From: JBECKW01 sp040235505
Lineage (GTDB): Bacteria > Desulfobacterota > Desulfobacteria > Desulfobacterales > JAFDDL01
Length of the DNA stretch: 64,000 nt
Direction of reading: 5' to 3'
Assembly: GCA_040235505.1 (NCBI GenBank)
Contig: JBECKW010000059.1
Span: 51,956-115,955 of the forward strand
Numbering within the stretch: position 1 is the first letter of the stretch; each line of letters opens with the position of its first letter. Position numbers and translations under genes: made by a program. The notes beneath the pieces were generated by a model that ran no database searches, was not told the origin of the DNA, and saw only the letters and a program-made list of their open reading frames with translations. This document shows positions 1-8,578 of the stretch, one piece after another.

Positions 1-1583
1 AGGGTTCTGTTACGGTTGTCGGATCGAAGGGCACGGATGATGGCATTTCCGGTCTGGGTATCCACCTGGCTGATGGGATCATCGAGAAGCAGGATCGGTG
101 CATCATTCATCAGTGCACGTGCCAGAGTAACGCGTTGCTTCTGTCCCCCAGAAAGGATGATGCCTTTTTCTCCCACGAGCGTATGGTAAGCCGCGGGAAA
201 TTCAGAAACATCATCATGGAGGCTCGCTGCCCGTGATGCGGAAAAAAGATCGGTGGATAGGTCTGAATGATTCCCCATAAGAATATTCTCACGAATAGTG
301 CCGGCAAACAGAAACGGTTCCTGCGGAACAGCTGCAATGCCGGCCCTCAGGTCCTGAAGTCTCAGTTTGCGGATATCACATCCATCCAGGAGGATTTCAC
401 CTTCGGAAACGTCGTATAGCCGTGGAATCAGATTCAGGAGCGTCGATTTCCCGCTGCCGGGGGGACCAACGATGCCAAGCATGTCGCCGGGCTTCAACCA
501 AAAGTCGATTTGATCAAGGACAGGGGCGCTTCCCGCAGGCGCCCCGGGATAGGAGAATGAGACGCCTCGGAATTCGATGGATCCTTCATTTTTTTTAATC
601 GGCCGCGCATCCGGTGCATCCATAATTTGCGGCCGGGTATCGAAAATAACCTGCAGGCGGTCAAGGGAAGCCTTTCCGCGTTGGATCGAGTTCGAGACCC
701 ACCCCAATGCCATCATGGGCCAAGTGAGAAGTCCCAGATAGCCGATGAACGCGACAAATTCCCCCGGGGTGATGTCCGCAGAAATGGTTTGTCTGCCGCC
801 CAGATAGAGCACCACGGCATTGCTCAAGTTGGTAAAAAAAACCATCATTGGGAAAAAGGCGCCGACGATTTTTGCAAGGGACATATTACTGGTAATATAT
901 TTTTGTGAAATCTCGGATACTTTTTGAGCCTCCTGCTCTTCACGCAGATGGGCCTTGATCAGCCGGATGCCGGCAAAACGTTCACGAACTGCCTCGGTCA
1001 ATTCGGAGAAATCTCCCTGGACTTTTCCATATAGACGATGCATGCGGCGACTGAAAAAACGCGCACCAAAAACGGTGAAGGGGGCCGGAATCATGGCGAA
1101 GATGGTCAATTTGACATTGATATAGGCCATGAAGCACACTGTGGCGATTCCCAGAACAGTGGCATCCGTGAGCGCCACCAGTCCCATGCCGATGGCCATC
1201 CGGATATTCATCAGGTCATTGGTGGCGTGGGCCATGAGATCGCCGGTTCGCATCGTGTCGAAATATGCCGGCGACAGGGTCTGAAGATGGAAAAGAATAC
1301 GGTTTCGAAGGCCTTCTTCCACTCGGCGGGACGTGCCGATCAGGCAGCGACGCCATCCGTAACGAAAACACCCGATCAAAACGCCGGCAAAAAAAATTTT
1401 GAGACTCCAAAAGAAAAGCGATTGGCGGTCGGCTGTGAGATAAGTGACCGCATCGATGGCTTGGCCGATGATGCGGGGAATAATCAACTGAAGAAAGTCG
1501 ACGATGATCAGGCTCAGGAGTCCGAAGGCGATGATCCATCTGCGTTCATAAAGGTATGGTTTTAACAGGCCGAGTGTTTTCAA
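1..1583 (-). CDS. ABC exporter, fused permease and ATPase (3' end cut off by window edge)
   Basis: About 527 codons are visible; the C-terminal tail lies outside the window. The first 300 or so residues are hydrophobic transmembrane segments of the type I exporter fold (MsbA/MdlB-like). The nucleotide-binding domain follows, with Walker A GPPGSGKST near residue 374, signature LSGGQKQR near 477 and Walker B ILLLDDP near 493. It probably exports a lipid, drug or peptide from the cytoplasm; the substrate cannot be read from sequence. No ATG, GTG or other TTG start lies between the in-frame upstream stop (TAA) and the first homologous residues, so TTG at 1583 is the only reasonable start. A second half-transporter could lie beyond the left edge, since many such exporters are heterodimers. 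Confidence 0.88.
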   Translation of the reverse strand, partial: MKTLGLLKPYLYERRWIIAFGLLSLIIVDFLQLIIPRIIGQAIDAVTYLTADRQSLFFWSLKIFFAGVLIGCFRYGWRRCLIGTSRRVEEGLRNRILFHLQTLSPAYFDTMRTGDLMAHATNDLMNIRMAIGMGLVALTDATVLGIATVCFMAYINVKLTIFAMIPAPFTVFGARFFSRRMHRLYGKVQGDFSELTEAVRERFAGIRLIKAHLREEQEAQKVSEISQKYITSNMSLAKIVGAFFPMMVFFTNLSNAVVLYLGGRQTISADITPGEFVAFIGYLGLLTWPMMALGWVSNSIQRGKASLDRLQVIFDTRPQIMDAPDARPIKKNEGSIEFRGVSFSYPGAPAGSAPVLDQIDFWLKPGDMLGIVGPPGSGKSTLLNLIPRLYDVSEGEILLDGCDIRKLRLQDLRAGIAAVPQEPFLFAGTIRENILMGNHSDLSTDLFSASRAASLHDDVSEFPAAYHTLVGEKGIILSGGQKQRVTLARALMNDAPILLLDDPISQVDTQTGNAIIRALRSDNRNRT

Positions 1584-1683
1584 AAAAGTGGCACCATGGG
1601 TTTCAGGTTAAAAGTGTCCATATTTTATGTCCAATGCCGGTTGCTCCGTCAACAGGTAATTCCGGGCAAACATAAAAATTGTT

Positions 1684-1711
1684 TTGGCTTGCGGCTCAAA
1701 TAAAGTAATAT
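1684..1711 (+). promoter_or_regulatory. Candidate sigma-70 promoter for the aldo/keto reductase
   Basis: TTGGCT (1684-1689), a 16-base spacer and TAATAT (1706-1711) sit about 60 bases before the reductase start, in the gap between two divergent genes. Spacer length and hexamers are acceptable but not perfect. Confidence 0.35.
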
Positions 1712-1771
1712 CACAGGATAATAGATTTCAGGCTGCCGGGAGATTATTGAGAAAAGAGGAAATAAAATAAA

Positions 1772-2941
1772 ATGCGTTATCGAAAACTTGGAAAAACGGG
1801 ACTCTCTGTTTCCGTGCTCGGATTTGGCGCCATGCGGCTTCCCATGGTTGGAAATGACCTCAGCCCGATCGAGCGGTTTGACCCGTCCCGAAAAATCGAT
1901 GTGGAGGCGTCCCTGGAAATGTTCGAGTATGCCGTTTCAAACGGGATCAATTATTTCGACACCGCCTACGTGTATCAGGACGGGCAGAGCGAGATGACGA
2001 TGGGAAGGGGACTGAAACCCCATCGAGACAAGGTGCTCATTGCCACAAAACTGCCCACCATGATCATTCAAAAAACCGAAGAACTGGAAAAATCACTGGA
2101 ACTGCAACTGGAGAGGCTCGATACGGATTACCTGGATGTCTATCTGGCGCATTCTTTGAACCGAGCCCTTTGGGAACACATGAAACAGGTCGGCATGCTC
2201 AAATTTTTCGACCGTATCAGATCCAGCGGGAAGGTTCGGCATATCGGATTTTCCTTCCACGATGATGTCCGCGCCTTTAAGGAAATTTTGGACGGCTATG
2301 ACTGGGAAATCGCTCAAATCCAGTATAACTATTTCGACGAACATCACCAGGCCGGAAGGGCGGGGCTCGAATACGCCGCAGAAAAGGGAATTGGGATCGT
2401 CATCATGGAACCGATACGAGGGGGCAAACTGGCGGATCCGGTGCCTGCGAAGATCAAAGAGATATGGAACGAAGCGGATGTGAAAAGAACCCCGGCAGAA
2501 TGGGCGCTCCAATGGGTTTGGAATCACCCCGAAGTATCTGTTGTCCTGAGCGGTATGAGCACCATGCAGCAACTCATTGAAAATGTCGCAAGCGCCGACA
2601 GGGCGGCATCAGGTGATTTGCCGCCGAAGGATCTCGCGCTTATTCAAAAAGTGAATGACGTGTACAAAAGCATGGTACCGATCGGCTGTACGGGGTGCGG
2701 ATACTGTATGCCCTGTCCGTCGGGAGTCAACATCCCCATGTGTTTTTCGCTCTATAACGATTTTCACGTTTTTAAAGAAGACCGGGAAACAAGCATTATG
2801 CTCTACAATTCGCTAATGAGTCCGGATGAACAGGCTTCGGTTTGCATTGAATGCGGGGAGTGTGAAGAGAAATGTCCTCAACATATTGATATCCGAGAGA
2901 GACTGAAGGCGACCCATGAGGTTCTTCACAAAGAAGGGTAA
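1772..2941 (+). CDS. Aldo/keto reductase with C-terminal 4Fe-4S ferredoxin domain
   Basis: The 389-residue protein starts with the typical KLGKTGLSVSVLGFGAMRLP segment. The family's catalytic residues are visible: Asp in NYFDTAYVY, the Tyr of that motif, Lys in VLIATKLP and His in YLAHSLN. After the TIM barrel (to about residue 300) there is a cysteine-rich tail: CTGCGYCMPCPSG near 308 and CIECGECEEKCPQ near 361, the ligand pattern of two iron-sulfur clusters. This type is common in anaerobes and probably reduces an aldehyde or ketone using reduced ferredoxin or NAD(P)H; the substrate is unknown. A purine-rich site (AAAAGAGGAAATAAAATAAA) precedes the ATG. It is a stand-alone gene facing argD. 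Confidence 0.9.
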   Translation: MRYRKLGKTGLSVSVLGFGAMRLPMVGNDLSPIERFDPSRKIDVEASLEMFEYAVSNGINYFDTAYVYQDGQSEMTMGRGLKPHRDKVLIATKLPTMIIQKTEELEKSLELQLERLDTDYLDVYLAHSLNRALWEHMKQVGMLKFFDRIRSSGKVRHIGFSFHDDVRAFKEILDGYDWEIAQIQYNYFDEHHQAGRAGLEYAAEKGIGIVIMEPIRGGKLADPVPAKIKEIWNEADVKRTPAEWALQWVWNHPEVSVVLSGMSTMQQLIENVASADRAASGDLPPKDLALIQKVNDVYKSMVPIGCTGCGYCMPCPSGVNIPMCFSLYNDFHVFKEDRETSIMLYNSLMSPDEQASVCIECGECEEKCPQHIDIRERLKATHEVLHKEG

Positions 2942-2962
2942 AAACCCGTGTTGGGTGTTGTA

Positions 2963-4141
2963 TCAGAGACTTTCTCCAATGATAGCGTCCAATATTTTCA
3001 TCATGGTGTCGATTTCTTCCATGGACACGTTCAAAGCCGGCATGAAACGAAGAAGTGTGGGGCGCGGAGAATTTAGAAGAAGGCCGGCTGCCAGCGCTTT
3101 ATCGACAATTTTCGAGGCAATTTCACGTTTCAGATCAATTGCCGCCAGGAGACCTTTTCCACGAACTTGCCCCAGTTGATGGCGGGCCGAAAGCTGCGCG
3201 AGCCTCTCCATGAGACAGGCTCCACGGGATTCGACCGTTGAGAGGAAACCGGGTGCAAGTACCGCATCCATCACCGCACAACCTGCGGCGGTCATGAGAG
3301 GATTTCCGTTAAAGGTCCCCCCCTGGTCGCCATGCTCGAAACAGCAAACGCTATCCGTGGCCGCCAGGGCCGCCAGCGGAACTCCCCCACCGAGCATTTT
3401 TCCCAATGTCATGATATCCGGCAGGATACCGGAATGCTGATATCCCCAGAGCTTGCCGGTTCGGCCCAGGCCGGTCTGGATTTCATCGACAATCAGAAGA
3501 AGCTCCTTTCGGTCTGCAAGCTCCCGTAAGGCCTTCATGAACCCTATTTCTGCCGGGATAACTCCGGCCTCGCCCTGAACGGGTTCCAACATCACGGCAA
3601 CCGTCCGGTCCGTAATCAATTTTTCCACCGATGACAAGTCATTGAGTTTCGCCTTGGGAAACCCAGGAACCTTTGGTTCGAAAAGATTCTGAAACTGCGG
3701 CTTTCCGGAAGCCGACATGGTCGCAAGAGTCCGGCCGTGAAAGGAATTTTCGAAAGTAATGATTTCATAAGCGCCGCCCTTGTTCAGCGCTCCCCACTTG
3801 CGTGCCAGTTTGATGGCCCCTTCATTGGCTTCAGCACCGGTATTTGCGAAAAATATACGATGAAAGCAGCTGTTTTGCGTAATGCGAGCGGCAAGGGAAA
3901 GGGCGGGTTCGTTATAGAAAGCAGGGCTTGGGGTGATCAGTTTTCTCGCCTGATCGGAAAGCGCGTCGGCGATAATTGCAGGGCTGTGGCCAAGGCAGTT
4001 CACAGCCCACCCCTGAACGAAATCAAGGTATCTGCGTCCCTCGCTGTCCCATAAAAATGAACCTTGCCCACGAACGAAAACAACAGGCGGACGAGCGGTA
4101 ATTTCCATCAGGGGCCGGGTGGAATAATCTTCGAATTTCAA
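2963..4141 (-). CDS. argD: Acetylornithine/ornithine-type aminotransferase, class III
   Basis: This PLP enzyme is expected to transaminate N-acetylglutamate semialdehyde in arginine synthesis. Visible motifs are GWAVNCLGHSP, FANTGAEANEGAIKLAR, SFHGRT, the LIVDEIQTGLGRTG segment and the PLP lysine in TLGKMLGGGVPL, followed by GTFNGNPL. I place the start at TTG 4141, giving 392 residues, normal for ArgD. An ATG at 4219 would give 418 residues, but its first 12 codons coincide with a terminator-like hairpin (4185-4212). A further ATG at 4108 is also possible. None has a strong ribosome binding site. Related GabT-like aminotransferases cannot be excluded, but argC elsewhere in the window supports an arginine role. 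Confidence 0.85.
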   Translation of the reverse strand: MKFEDYSTRPLMEITARPPVVFVRGQGSFLWDSEGRRYLDFVQGWAVNCLGHSPAIIADALSDQARKLITPSPAFYNEPALSLAARITQNSCFHRIFFANTGAEANEGAIKLARKWGALNKGGAYEIITFENSFHGRTLATMSASGKPQFQNLFEPKVPGFPKAKLNDLSSVEKLITDRTVAVMLEPVQGEAGVIPAEIGFMKALRELADRKELLLIVDEIQTGLGRTGKLWGYQHSGILPDIMTLGKMLGGGVPLAALAATDSVCCFEHGDQGGTFNGNPLMTAAGCAVMDAVLAPGFLSTVESRGACLMERLAQLSARHQLGQVRGKGLLAAIDLKREIASKIVDKALAAGLLLNSPRPTLLRFMPALNVSMEEIDTMMKILDAIIGESL

Positions 4142-4184
4142 TTGCGGTACATCCCGGATTTCATCATTGAAAAATGATCCTATG

Positions 4185-4212
4185 AAAAAGAGGGGGAATT
4201 CCCCCTCCTTTT
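4185..4212 (-). terminator. Hairpin with AATT loop, likely bidirectional terminator
   Basis: A perfect palindrome AGGGGGAATTCCCCCT (4191-4206) is flanked by A-rich and T-rich arms. On the minus strand it ends in CTTTTTC. It lies between the small 62-codon gene and argD, so it probably ends transcription coming from the DUF89 side. Confidence 0.6.
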
Positions 4213-4261
4213 CATCCATTTTATAATCATAGAAATGACTTAAACGTTTCGGTGACAGAAT

Positions 4262-4450
4262 CTAAACCCGGCCGCCGAATACGCCGGGTTGTTCCTTACG
4301 GTTTTTGACCCATTCCGGGCTACGGGAAAGGGGTTCGCTGTAGGGATATGCCTCGATGTCCAGTTGACGATCATGTTCACCTTCACGTATGCGATCACGG
4401 CATCCAAGGCGACATTTGCCTGTGATATCTCTTTTTGGAATTCTTTTCAT
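4262..4450 (-). CDS. Small basic protein, 62 residues, unknown function
   Basis: The start is fixed by a strong Shine-Dalgarno site (CAGGAGG, 8 bases before the ATG at 4450). The product is short and charged, begins MKRIPKRDITGKCRLGCRDR, and has two cysteines four residues apart; it ends GVFGGRV. No transmembrane segment or known domain is recognised. It lies just downstream of the DUF89-like gene on the same strand and upstream of a terminator hairpin. It may be real because of its ribosome site, but no function can be given. Confidence 0.5.
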   Translation of the reverse strand: MKRIPKRDITGKCRLGCRDRIREGEHDRQLDIEAYPYSEPLSRSPEWVKNRKEQPGVFGGRV

Positions 4451-4540
4451 TATATTATCCTCCTGTTGCAAGGATTTTATCAGGTAATGGATATCGAAAA
4501 ATGTTTTCGTATTCTGAAAATATACACGAAACAGCATCAG

Positions 4541-5404
4541 TCAAGGGAAGGGTCGCGAACGAAAGCCGTTTATGAAAAGCGGCTGGTGAAAACGTCCCGC
4601 GGTTGTTTTGATCGGCATGATAACTGGAATGCGAGACGTTAGGCATAACCGAATTCTGTTTATCAGTAAGTGTGCCCCCACCGGATATCCCGTATGAGAG
4701 GCTATTACCTGACATTTTACTGGAAAAAGGAAAAAAATATTTTGCTGTTGGTCGTTCAGTGATTCAAAATTATCCAACCCTTTTGCGATAACCAGATCCG
4801 CATTCCGGTAATGATCTAAAAACTCCCCACTGCAATCATCGATGAACGTACCGGGTGAAACAGACCCTTTGTCGATAATTTTCGCTGTTTCATGAAGACC
4901 GCATGCCTCTGCGTCATTGATAGTGGCGTTATCAAAAACCGGCTTACCATGAACCGCCACCGTCACTTTGGCGGGTAAAAGCTGTTCGATCAAGAGCCGG
5001 TCAAAGACAATTTCTCCTGCACGATCGGTAAGATAAAGAATATTATTGGCATTTTTTAAGGAATTACGGAATTCTTCACGATTTTCCGGAAAGGGTTCAG
5101 TCAAAGCTCTATGAAAAGAGTCCCGAATATTTCTTGTGGTGATCCTCGTATTTTCCGGGATATTTATCACGTTCCCGGCGATTGCGAAACGGACTGCGGT
5201 CATTAGCGGGTCGGAGGCAGATTCAGTTCGTAATTTGAGCTCCGGTAGAAGGCTCAAGGCCGGTTGAGTGCAACGCTTCCTTTCAGAATGGAAGAGGTCC
5301 GTGTGGCCGGCAACTTGTTTCAGCAGACAGTGAAACTGTTGTGCCAGCACCTGTGGCATTTGATTAAAATCCGCTTCGACCGCAGTTGACATAACGCGGG
5401 TCAT
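4541..5404 (-). CDS. DUF89/ARMT1-like protein, N-terminally short and with altered metal ligands
   Basis: Residues from about 15 on match the DUF89 (ARMT1-like damage-control phosphatase) fold: DPLMTAVRFAIAGNVINI, ILYLTDRAGEIVFDRLLIEQL, VAVHGKPVFDNATINDA, DLVIAKGLDNFESL and KCQVIASHTGYPVGAHLL. Two family hallmarks are off. The usual DN of the DNAGE metal site reads DR, and the usual NDAT reads DNAT. The normal N-terminal segment of about 50 residues with a CxPC motif is missing: an in-frame stop (TAA) lies immediately before the ATG at 5404. A tail of about 35 extra residues follows the normal end. It may be a decaying gene or a repurposed non-enzymatic homologue. About 295 bases of AT-rich sequence without a recognised gene separate it from the divergent Sel1 gene. 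Confidence 0.6.
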   Translation of the reverse strand: MTRVMSTAVEADFNQMPQVLAQQFHCLLKQVAGHTDLFHSERKRCTQPALSLLPELKLRTESASDPLMTAVRFAIAGNVINIPENTRITTRNIRDSFHRALTEPFPENREEFRNSLKNANNILYLTDRAGEIVFDRLLIEQLLPAKVTVAVHGKPVFDNATINDAEACGLHETAKIIDKGSVSPGTFIDDCSGEFLDHYRNADLVIAKGLDNFESLNDQQQNIFFLFPVKCQVIASHTGYPVGAHLLINRIRLCLTSRIPVIMPIKTTAGRFHQPLFINGFRSRPFP

Positions 5405-5699
5405 TTTTTATATATCATTGTATTCATTCACAAATTCAAATGACTTCAAATTGATGCGGAATGACGATGGCGTTGCGCTTTGCCTCGCCCCGGGTTATTG
5501 ATCCCGGAACAGTCATCTTTTTACAATTTTCAATTTGCCCATGTGATGAATATGGTATATGAAACCTCACTTGTAACCACAGGCCAATATTTTCATTAAT
5601 AGATAAAGAACGATTTATAAATCGTTTCCAAGATGCAGCGGCCGGTTTGGATGTATGGGAAACATCAAACATCGGCAAAAAAAAAGAGGAGGATATATT

Positions 5700-6377
5700 A
5701 TGAAATCAGGTAAAATATTTTCGATTTTTATGTTGTTGGTGTTTGTATCGATTCCCATTGCATCATATGCCGGCACCCTTGAAGACGGAACCAGCGCCAT
5801 GGAAAAGGGCGATTATCAAACGGCTTACAAGCTGCTTTATCCGCTCGCGGAACAAGGCGATGCCACTGCGCAGGACTCTATTGGATCCATGTATTGTGAA
5901 GGACTCGGTGTTGAAAAAGACGAAGCCCAGGCCGCAACCTGGTTTGAAAAGGCCGCTGACCAGGGGTATGCCAAGGCTGAGAATGCATACGGAGCCATGC
6001 TGGTCAATGGCGAGGGCGTCGCGCAAGATGAACAGAAGGGAATGTCTTACATCCTGAAAGCCGCAAGACAGGGGCTCGAGGTTGCACAACGCAATTATTA
6101 TCAACTGAATTTAGAGGAAGCAAAAAATAGTAATTATGCAGCATTGCACAATGTCGGATTGATGTGCCTGAGGGGTTGGGGAGGAAATAACGATGCGCAT
6201 GACTGCATAAAAATATTGGAAGCAGCCGCTCAGAACGGATATATGAAGTCTGCCAACGTTCTTTCCAAGATTTACGAGACCGGAAAATTCGGTATTGAGA
6301 AAGATGCCGAAAAGGCCGCTTTTTGGAAGAATTTTGAGGAAAATCCACCGCAGGCGGAAGCCCCCGCAGCAAATTAA
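5700..6377 (+). CDS. Secreted Sel1-repeat (SLR) protein
   Basis: 225 residues. The start at 5700 follows GAGGAGGATATATT and opens with a signal peptide (MKSGKIFSIFMLLVFVSIP, cleavage near ASYAG). Then come Sel1-like TPR repeats of about 36 residues, each with the pattern A..GYA.A...YG.M...G.GV..D..KA..W: residues about 35-70, 71-106, 107-140 and 165-205. Such solenoids bind other proteins in the periplasm or at the envelope. It stands alone and ends at a strong hairpin. No partner can be named. Confidence 0.82.
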   Translation: MKSGKIFSIFMLLVFVSIPIASYAGTLEDGTSAMEKGDYQTAYKLLYPLAEQGDATAQDSIGSMYCEGLGVEKDEAQAATWFEKAADQGYAKAENAYGAMLVNGEGVAQDEQKGMSYILKAARQGLEVAQRNYYQLNLEEAKNSNYAALHNVGLMCLRGWGGNNDAHDCIKILEAAAQNGYMKSANVLSKIYETGKFGIEKDAEKAAFWKNFEENPPQAEAPAAN

Positions 6378-6434
6378 AGGCGTCCATCCTGAAATCTCAC
6401 ATCAGGGAATATGCTTATCATTTCAATTTCTAAA

Positions 6435-6458
6435 GTGGGGCACAGGCCTGTGCCCCAC
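6435..6458 (+). terminator. Perfect 24-base palindrome after the Sel1 gene
   Basis: GTGGGGCACAGG followed by its exact complement forms a 12-bp GC-rich stem 57 bases after the stop codon. No T-tract follows, so it may act as a transcript 3' end or weak terminator. Confidence 0.4.
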
Positions 6459-6501
6459 CTTGCTCCTCCAGTTACTTCTTTCATAACATCGATATTGATA
6501 A

Positions 6502-6639
6502 TTAAAGCTGTCGAGCAAGAAACCTCTTGATCGAGTCGAGCACCCTTTGGCCGGCCCGCATCGAACCGACGTAGATATTCACATCGTCAGCATACCGAGT
6601 GAGCCTACTATGCCGTCGGCTGACTTCTGCCAACTCATC
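6502..6639 (-). pseudogene. ltrA: Fragment of group II intron reverse transcriptase
   Basis: About 45 codons match the palm of intron-encoded reverse transcriptases: DELAEV..RH..LTRYADDVNIYV.S.RAGQRVL.SI.RFL, including the catalytic YADD. The usual upstream sequence (PLLSNILLDEL) is replaced by intron RNA-like sequence, and the frame stops soon after RFLARQL. Most of the protein, including the maturase domain, is deleted. Confidence 0.8.
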
Positions 6640-6950
6640 CTGGCACCTCGAGATGCCGGTAGCACAGGGCAGGTTGACAGATCTCCCCGTGTAATGCGCT
6701 TCCACCTTGACGCTTATGCCCGCCGCATTTACGGCCATGCTTTCCGTCCAGGTATCGGACTTTGAAGATATTTGCCTCCTCATCCAGCATAGCCGCCTCG
6801 TATGCGGTTTCTGTTCGTCGGGCCAGCGCTTTGCCTGCGGCTTTCAGATCCCTCCTCGCGGAGGGCACGCTTGCCATCCGGTTAACACTTTCCCCTGTCG
6901 GGCGCGTAGAGGATTTACACCTCCAAGTGGATCCGACATGCCGGGCGCAC
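6502..6950 (-). mobile_element. Decayed group II (class C) intron
   Basis: Reading the minus strand, the element begins GTGCGCCCGGCATG at 6950, which resembles the 5' end of group IIC introns such as that of Oceanobacillus iheyensis. Further blocks typical of intron domain I follow: a TTGGAGGTGTAAATCCTC block, an ATACGAGGC...GGATGAG block and CACGGGGAGATCTGT. It then jumps into a reverse transcriptase fragment. I find no domain V, so the 3' end is lost. The 5' end lies 4 bases after the T-run of a terminator hairpin, which is the known preferred target of class C introns. The element is inactive. Family assignment is from memory of conserved motifs, not from a search. Confidence 0.75.
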
Positions 6951-6954
6951 AAAC

Positions 6955-6990
6955 AAAAAGGGCCGATCTTTCGAAAGATCGGCCCTTTTT
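6955..6990. terminator. Perfect 36-base palindromic terminator
   Basis: AAAAAGGGCCGATCTTTCG is followed by its exact complement, giving an 18-bp stem with A-run and T-run on both strands. It ends the MFS gene on the minus strand and could work in both directions. The group II intron remnant starts right after it. Confidence 0.88.
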
Positions 6991-7024
6991 TATCAGTCAA
7001 GAAGCATTTACATGATGTTTATCA

Positions 7025-8293
7025 TTATGAAACGGTGCTGCACTCCGCGCCTGCATTTCCCCGGTCGTAATCAGGCTTCCTGCCGATGATGAAGAGGCAG
7101 ATGATGGCGATTATGACAAGACCCACCATGATTTTATATGCCAGAGCAAGGTCCCCCTGATTGGCATCCATGATGAAGGACATGAAGGGCAGGGCAAAGG
7201 CCATCATAACGGCCTGAATTGCCATGATCCAACGGTTTGCTGCCTGATATTTATCCCTTCCCCATACGTAGGTGGTAATGGACGGATGCAGGTTCGGGGT
7301 TCCGCCTGTGACACCGGCGAGACCGATGGCCGCAGTGATGATCAGCGGGATGTTGTTCTCCGTCATAAAAAGAAGTGCAAAAAGCGCTATCAGGAAGGTT
7401 ATCGACAGCACTATGGAGGCAATCACTGTGCCGAATTTATCGTCGATGACGCCGAGAATAAAACTGATGGGCATGCCCAGCACAGCCGCCACCGCCAGCC
7501 AGAATAAATAGATGGTCTGATTGGTACCGGTCCAAGCCAAACGGGGCACATAAAAGGCCATCATGGCTACAATGCAGAACTGAAGGATACCGAAGGAGAT
7601 AATAAGCCACCAGGAACCGGCATTGGAAAGGACCTCGCGCAACGGGATGGACTGGATTTCACCGGTGGACGAAGCGATTTCGCATTCGGAACCGTCGGGA
7701 TACAGTCCGACATCTTCGGGGGAGGATTTGATAAAAATTGACACCAGAATCCCCAATAGCAGAACTGCCACTGCGACGCCGATATAAGACTCGGTCAGAC
7801 CGTAATGATTGACGCCCCAGGTAAGTGTTGCAATCCCCGTTGCCGTAAAAAGGGGGCAACCTATGGTAATAATGCCGAGTGCACGACCTCTCAACTGGAC
7901 AAACCAGTTGGTGCACAGCATATAAGCGCCCATCTGAAGAACCAGGACCAGCAGGCGGACCATGAACAGAGAAATGCTAAACATCACTTTGTTCATTCCG
8001 GAAAAAGCCAGTCCGACACATGCAAGGGCCAGAAGTATGATCCCCGGAATCAGAACCCGTGTTACGCTGAAACGGATCATCAAAGTGCCCACCAGGACGG
8101 TGGCCGGGATGACAACGAGAGTCCCCCAAGTGACCGGGTTGGTTATCGTGAGGGCGCTCCAGCCGAGCTTTGTATAGTAGGTGGTCAGAACATTGAGGTG
8201 GTCGTTCTGGAGCCCTGAGTAAAAGTACATGAGGAAAACCCCAAGTATCCAGACAGGCAGTGCCCTCTTCCAATAAGCACGATTTTCAAACAT
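7025..8293 (-). CDS. Major facilitator superfamily transporter
   Basis: 422 residues with about 12 hydrophobic segments and a charged central loop near residue 195-215 (the halves of a 6+6 helix carrier). The N-terminus has MFENRAYWKRALPVWILGVF and the motif QNDHLNVLTTYY. It sits in the inner membrane and is a proton- or anion-coupled carrier; the family resembles carriers of organic anions, but the substrate is not readable. A good ribosome site (AAGGGAGGGAAAAC) precedes the ATG. It is followed by a perfect terminator and lies downstream of the TRAP genes on the same strand, with a 285-base gap that probably holds its own promoter (TTGACA at 8505-8510 on the minus strand). Confidence 0.85.
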   Translation of the reverse strand: MFENRAYWKRALPVWILGVFLMYFYSGLQNDHLNVLTTYYTKLGWSALTITNPVTWGTLVVIPATVLVGTLMIRFSVTRVLIPGIILLALACVGLAFSGMNKVMFSISLFMVRLLVLVLQMGAYMLCTNWFVQLRGRALGIITIGCPLFTATGIATLTWGVNHYGLTESYIGVAVAVLLLGILVSIFIKSSPEDVGLYPDGSECEIASSTGEIQSIPLREVLSNAGSWWLIISFGILQFCIVAMMAFYVPRLAWTGTNQTIYLFWLAVAAVLGMPISFILGVIDDKFGTVIASIVLSITFLIALFALLFMTENNIPLIITAAIGLAGVTGGTPNLHPSITTYVWGRDKYQAANRWIMAIQAVMMAFALPFMSFIMDANQGDLALAYKIMVGLVIIAIICLFIIGRKPDYDRGNAGAECSTVS

Positions 8294-8578
8294 GTTTTCC
8301 CTCCCTTGATCAAAGGTATGTTGTTCTTAATTAGGAACGAATCTGTTATTAAAGCTCTCTATTCTGCATCGAGTTCATACAGTTGTCCGTCGAATTGAAT
8401 GCTTGTGCTCCCTTTAAAGCATATTGAAAACGGATTTTGCTGATTGGAATCGAAATCAGAAATATGACACATCAGCCAGAAAATTACGCAAAAGAAGGAG
8501 TGTGTGTCAAGGCTTTTTTGCCGTATTACCGTTAATATTGGTACGAATTTACAATATTTAAGGCGAACTCAACATTCT

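Noticed and set aside
5436..5678. An 80-codon minus-strand frame upstream of the DUF89 gene, checked as its missing N-terminus
   Set aside because: It lacks the expected CxPC motif and cannot be joined in frame to the rest.
8505..8540. A TTGACA on the minus strand as promoter of the MFS gene
   Set aside because: The -35 box is perfect but no good -10 box lies at 16-18 bases, so I did not list it as a feature.
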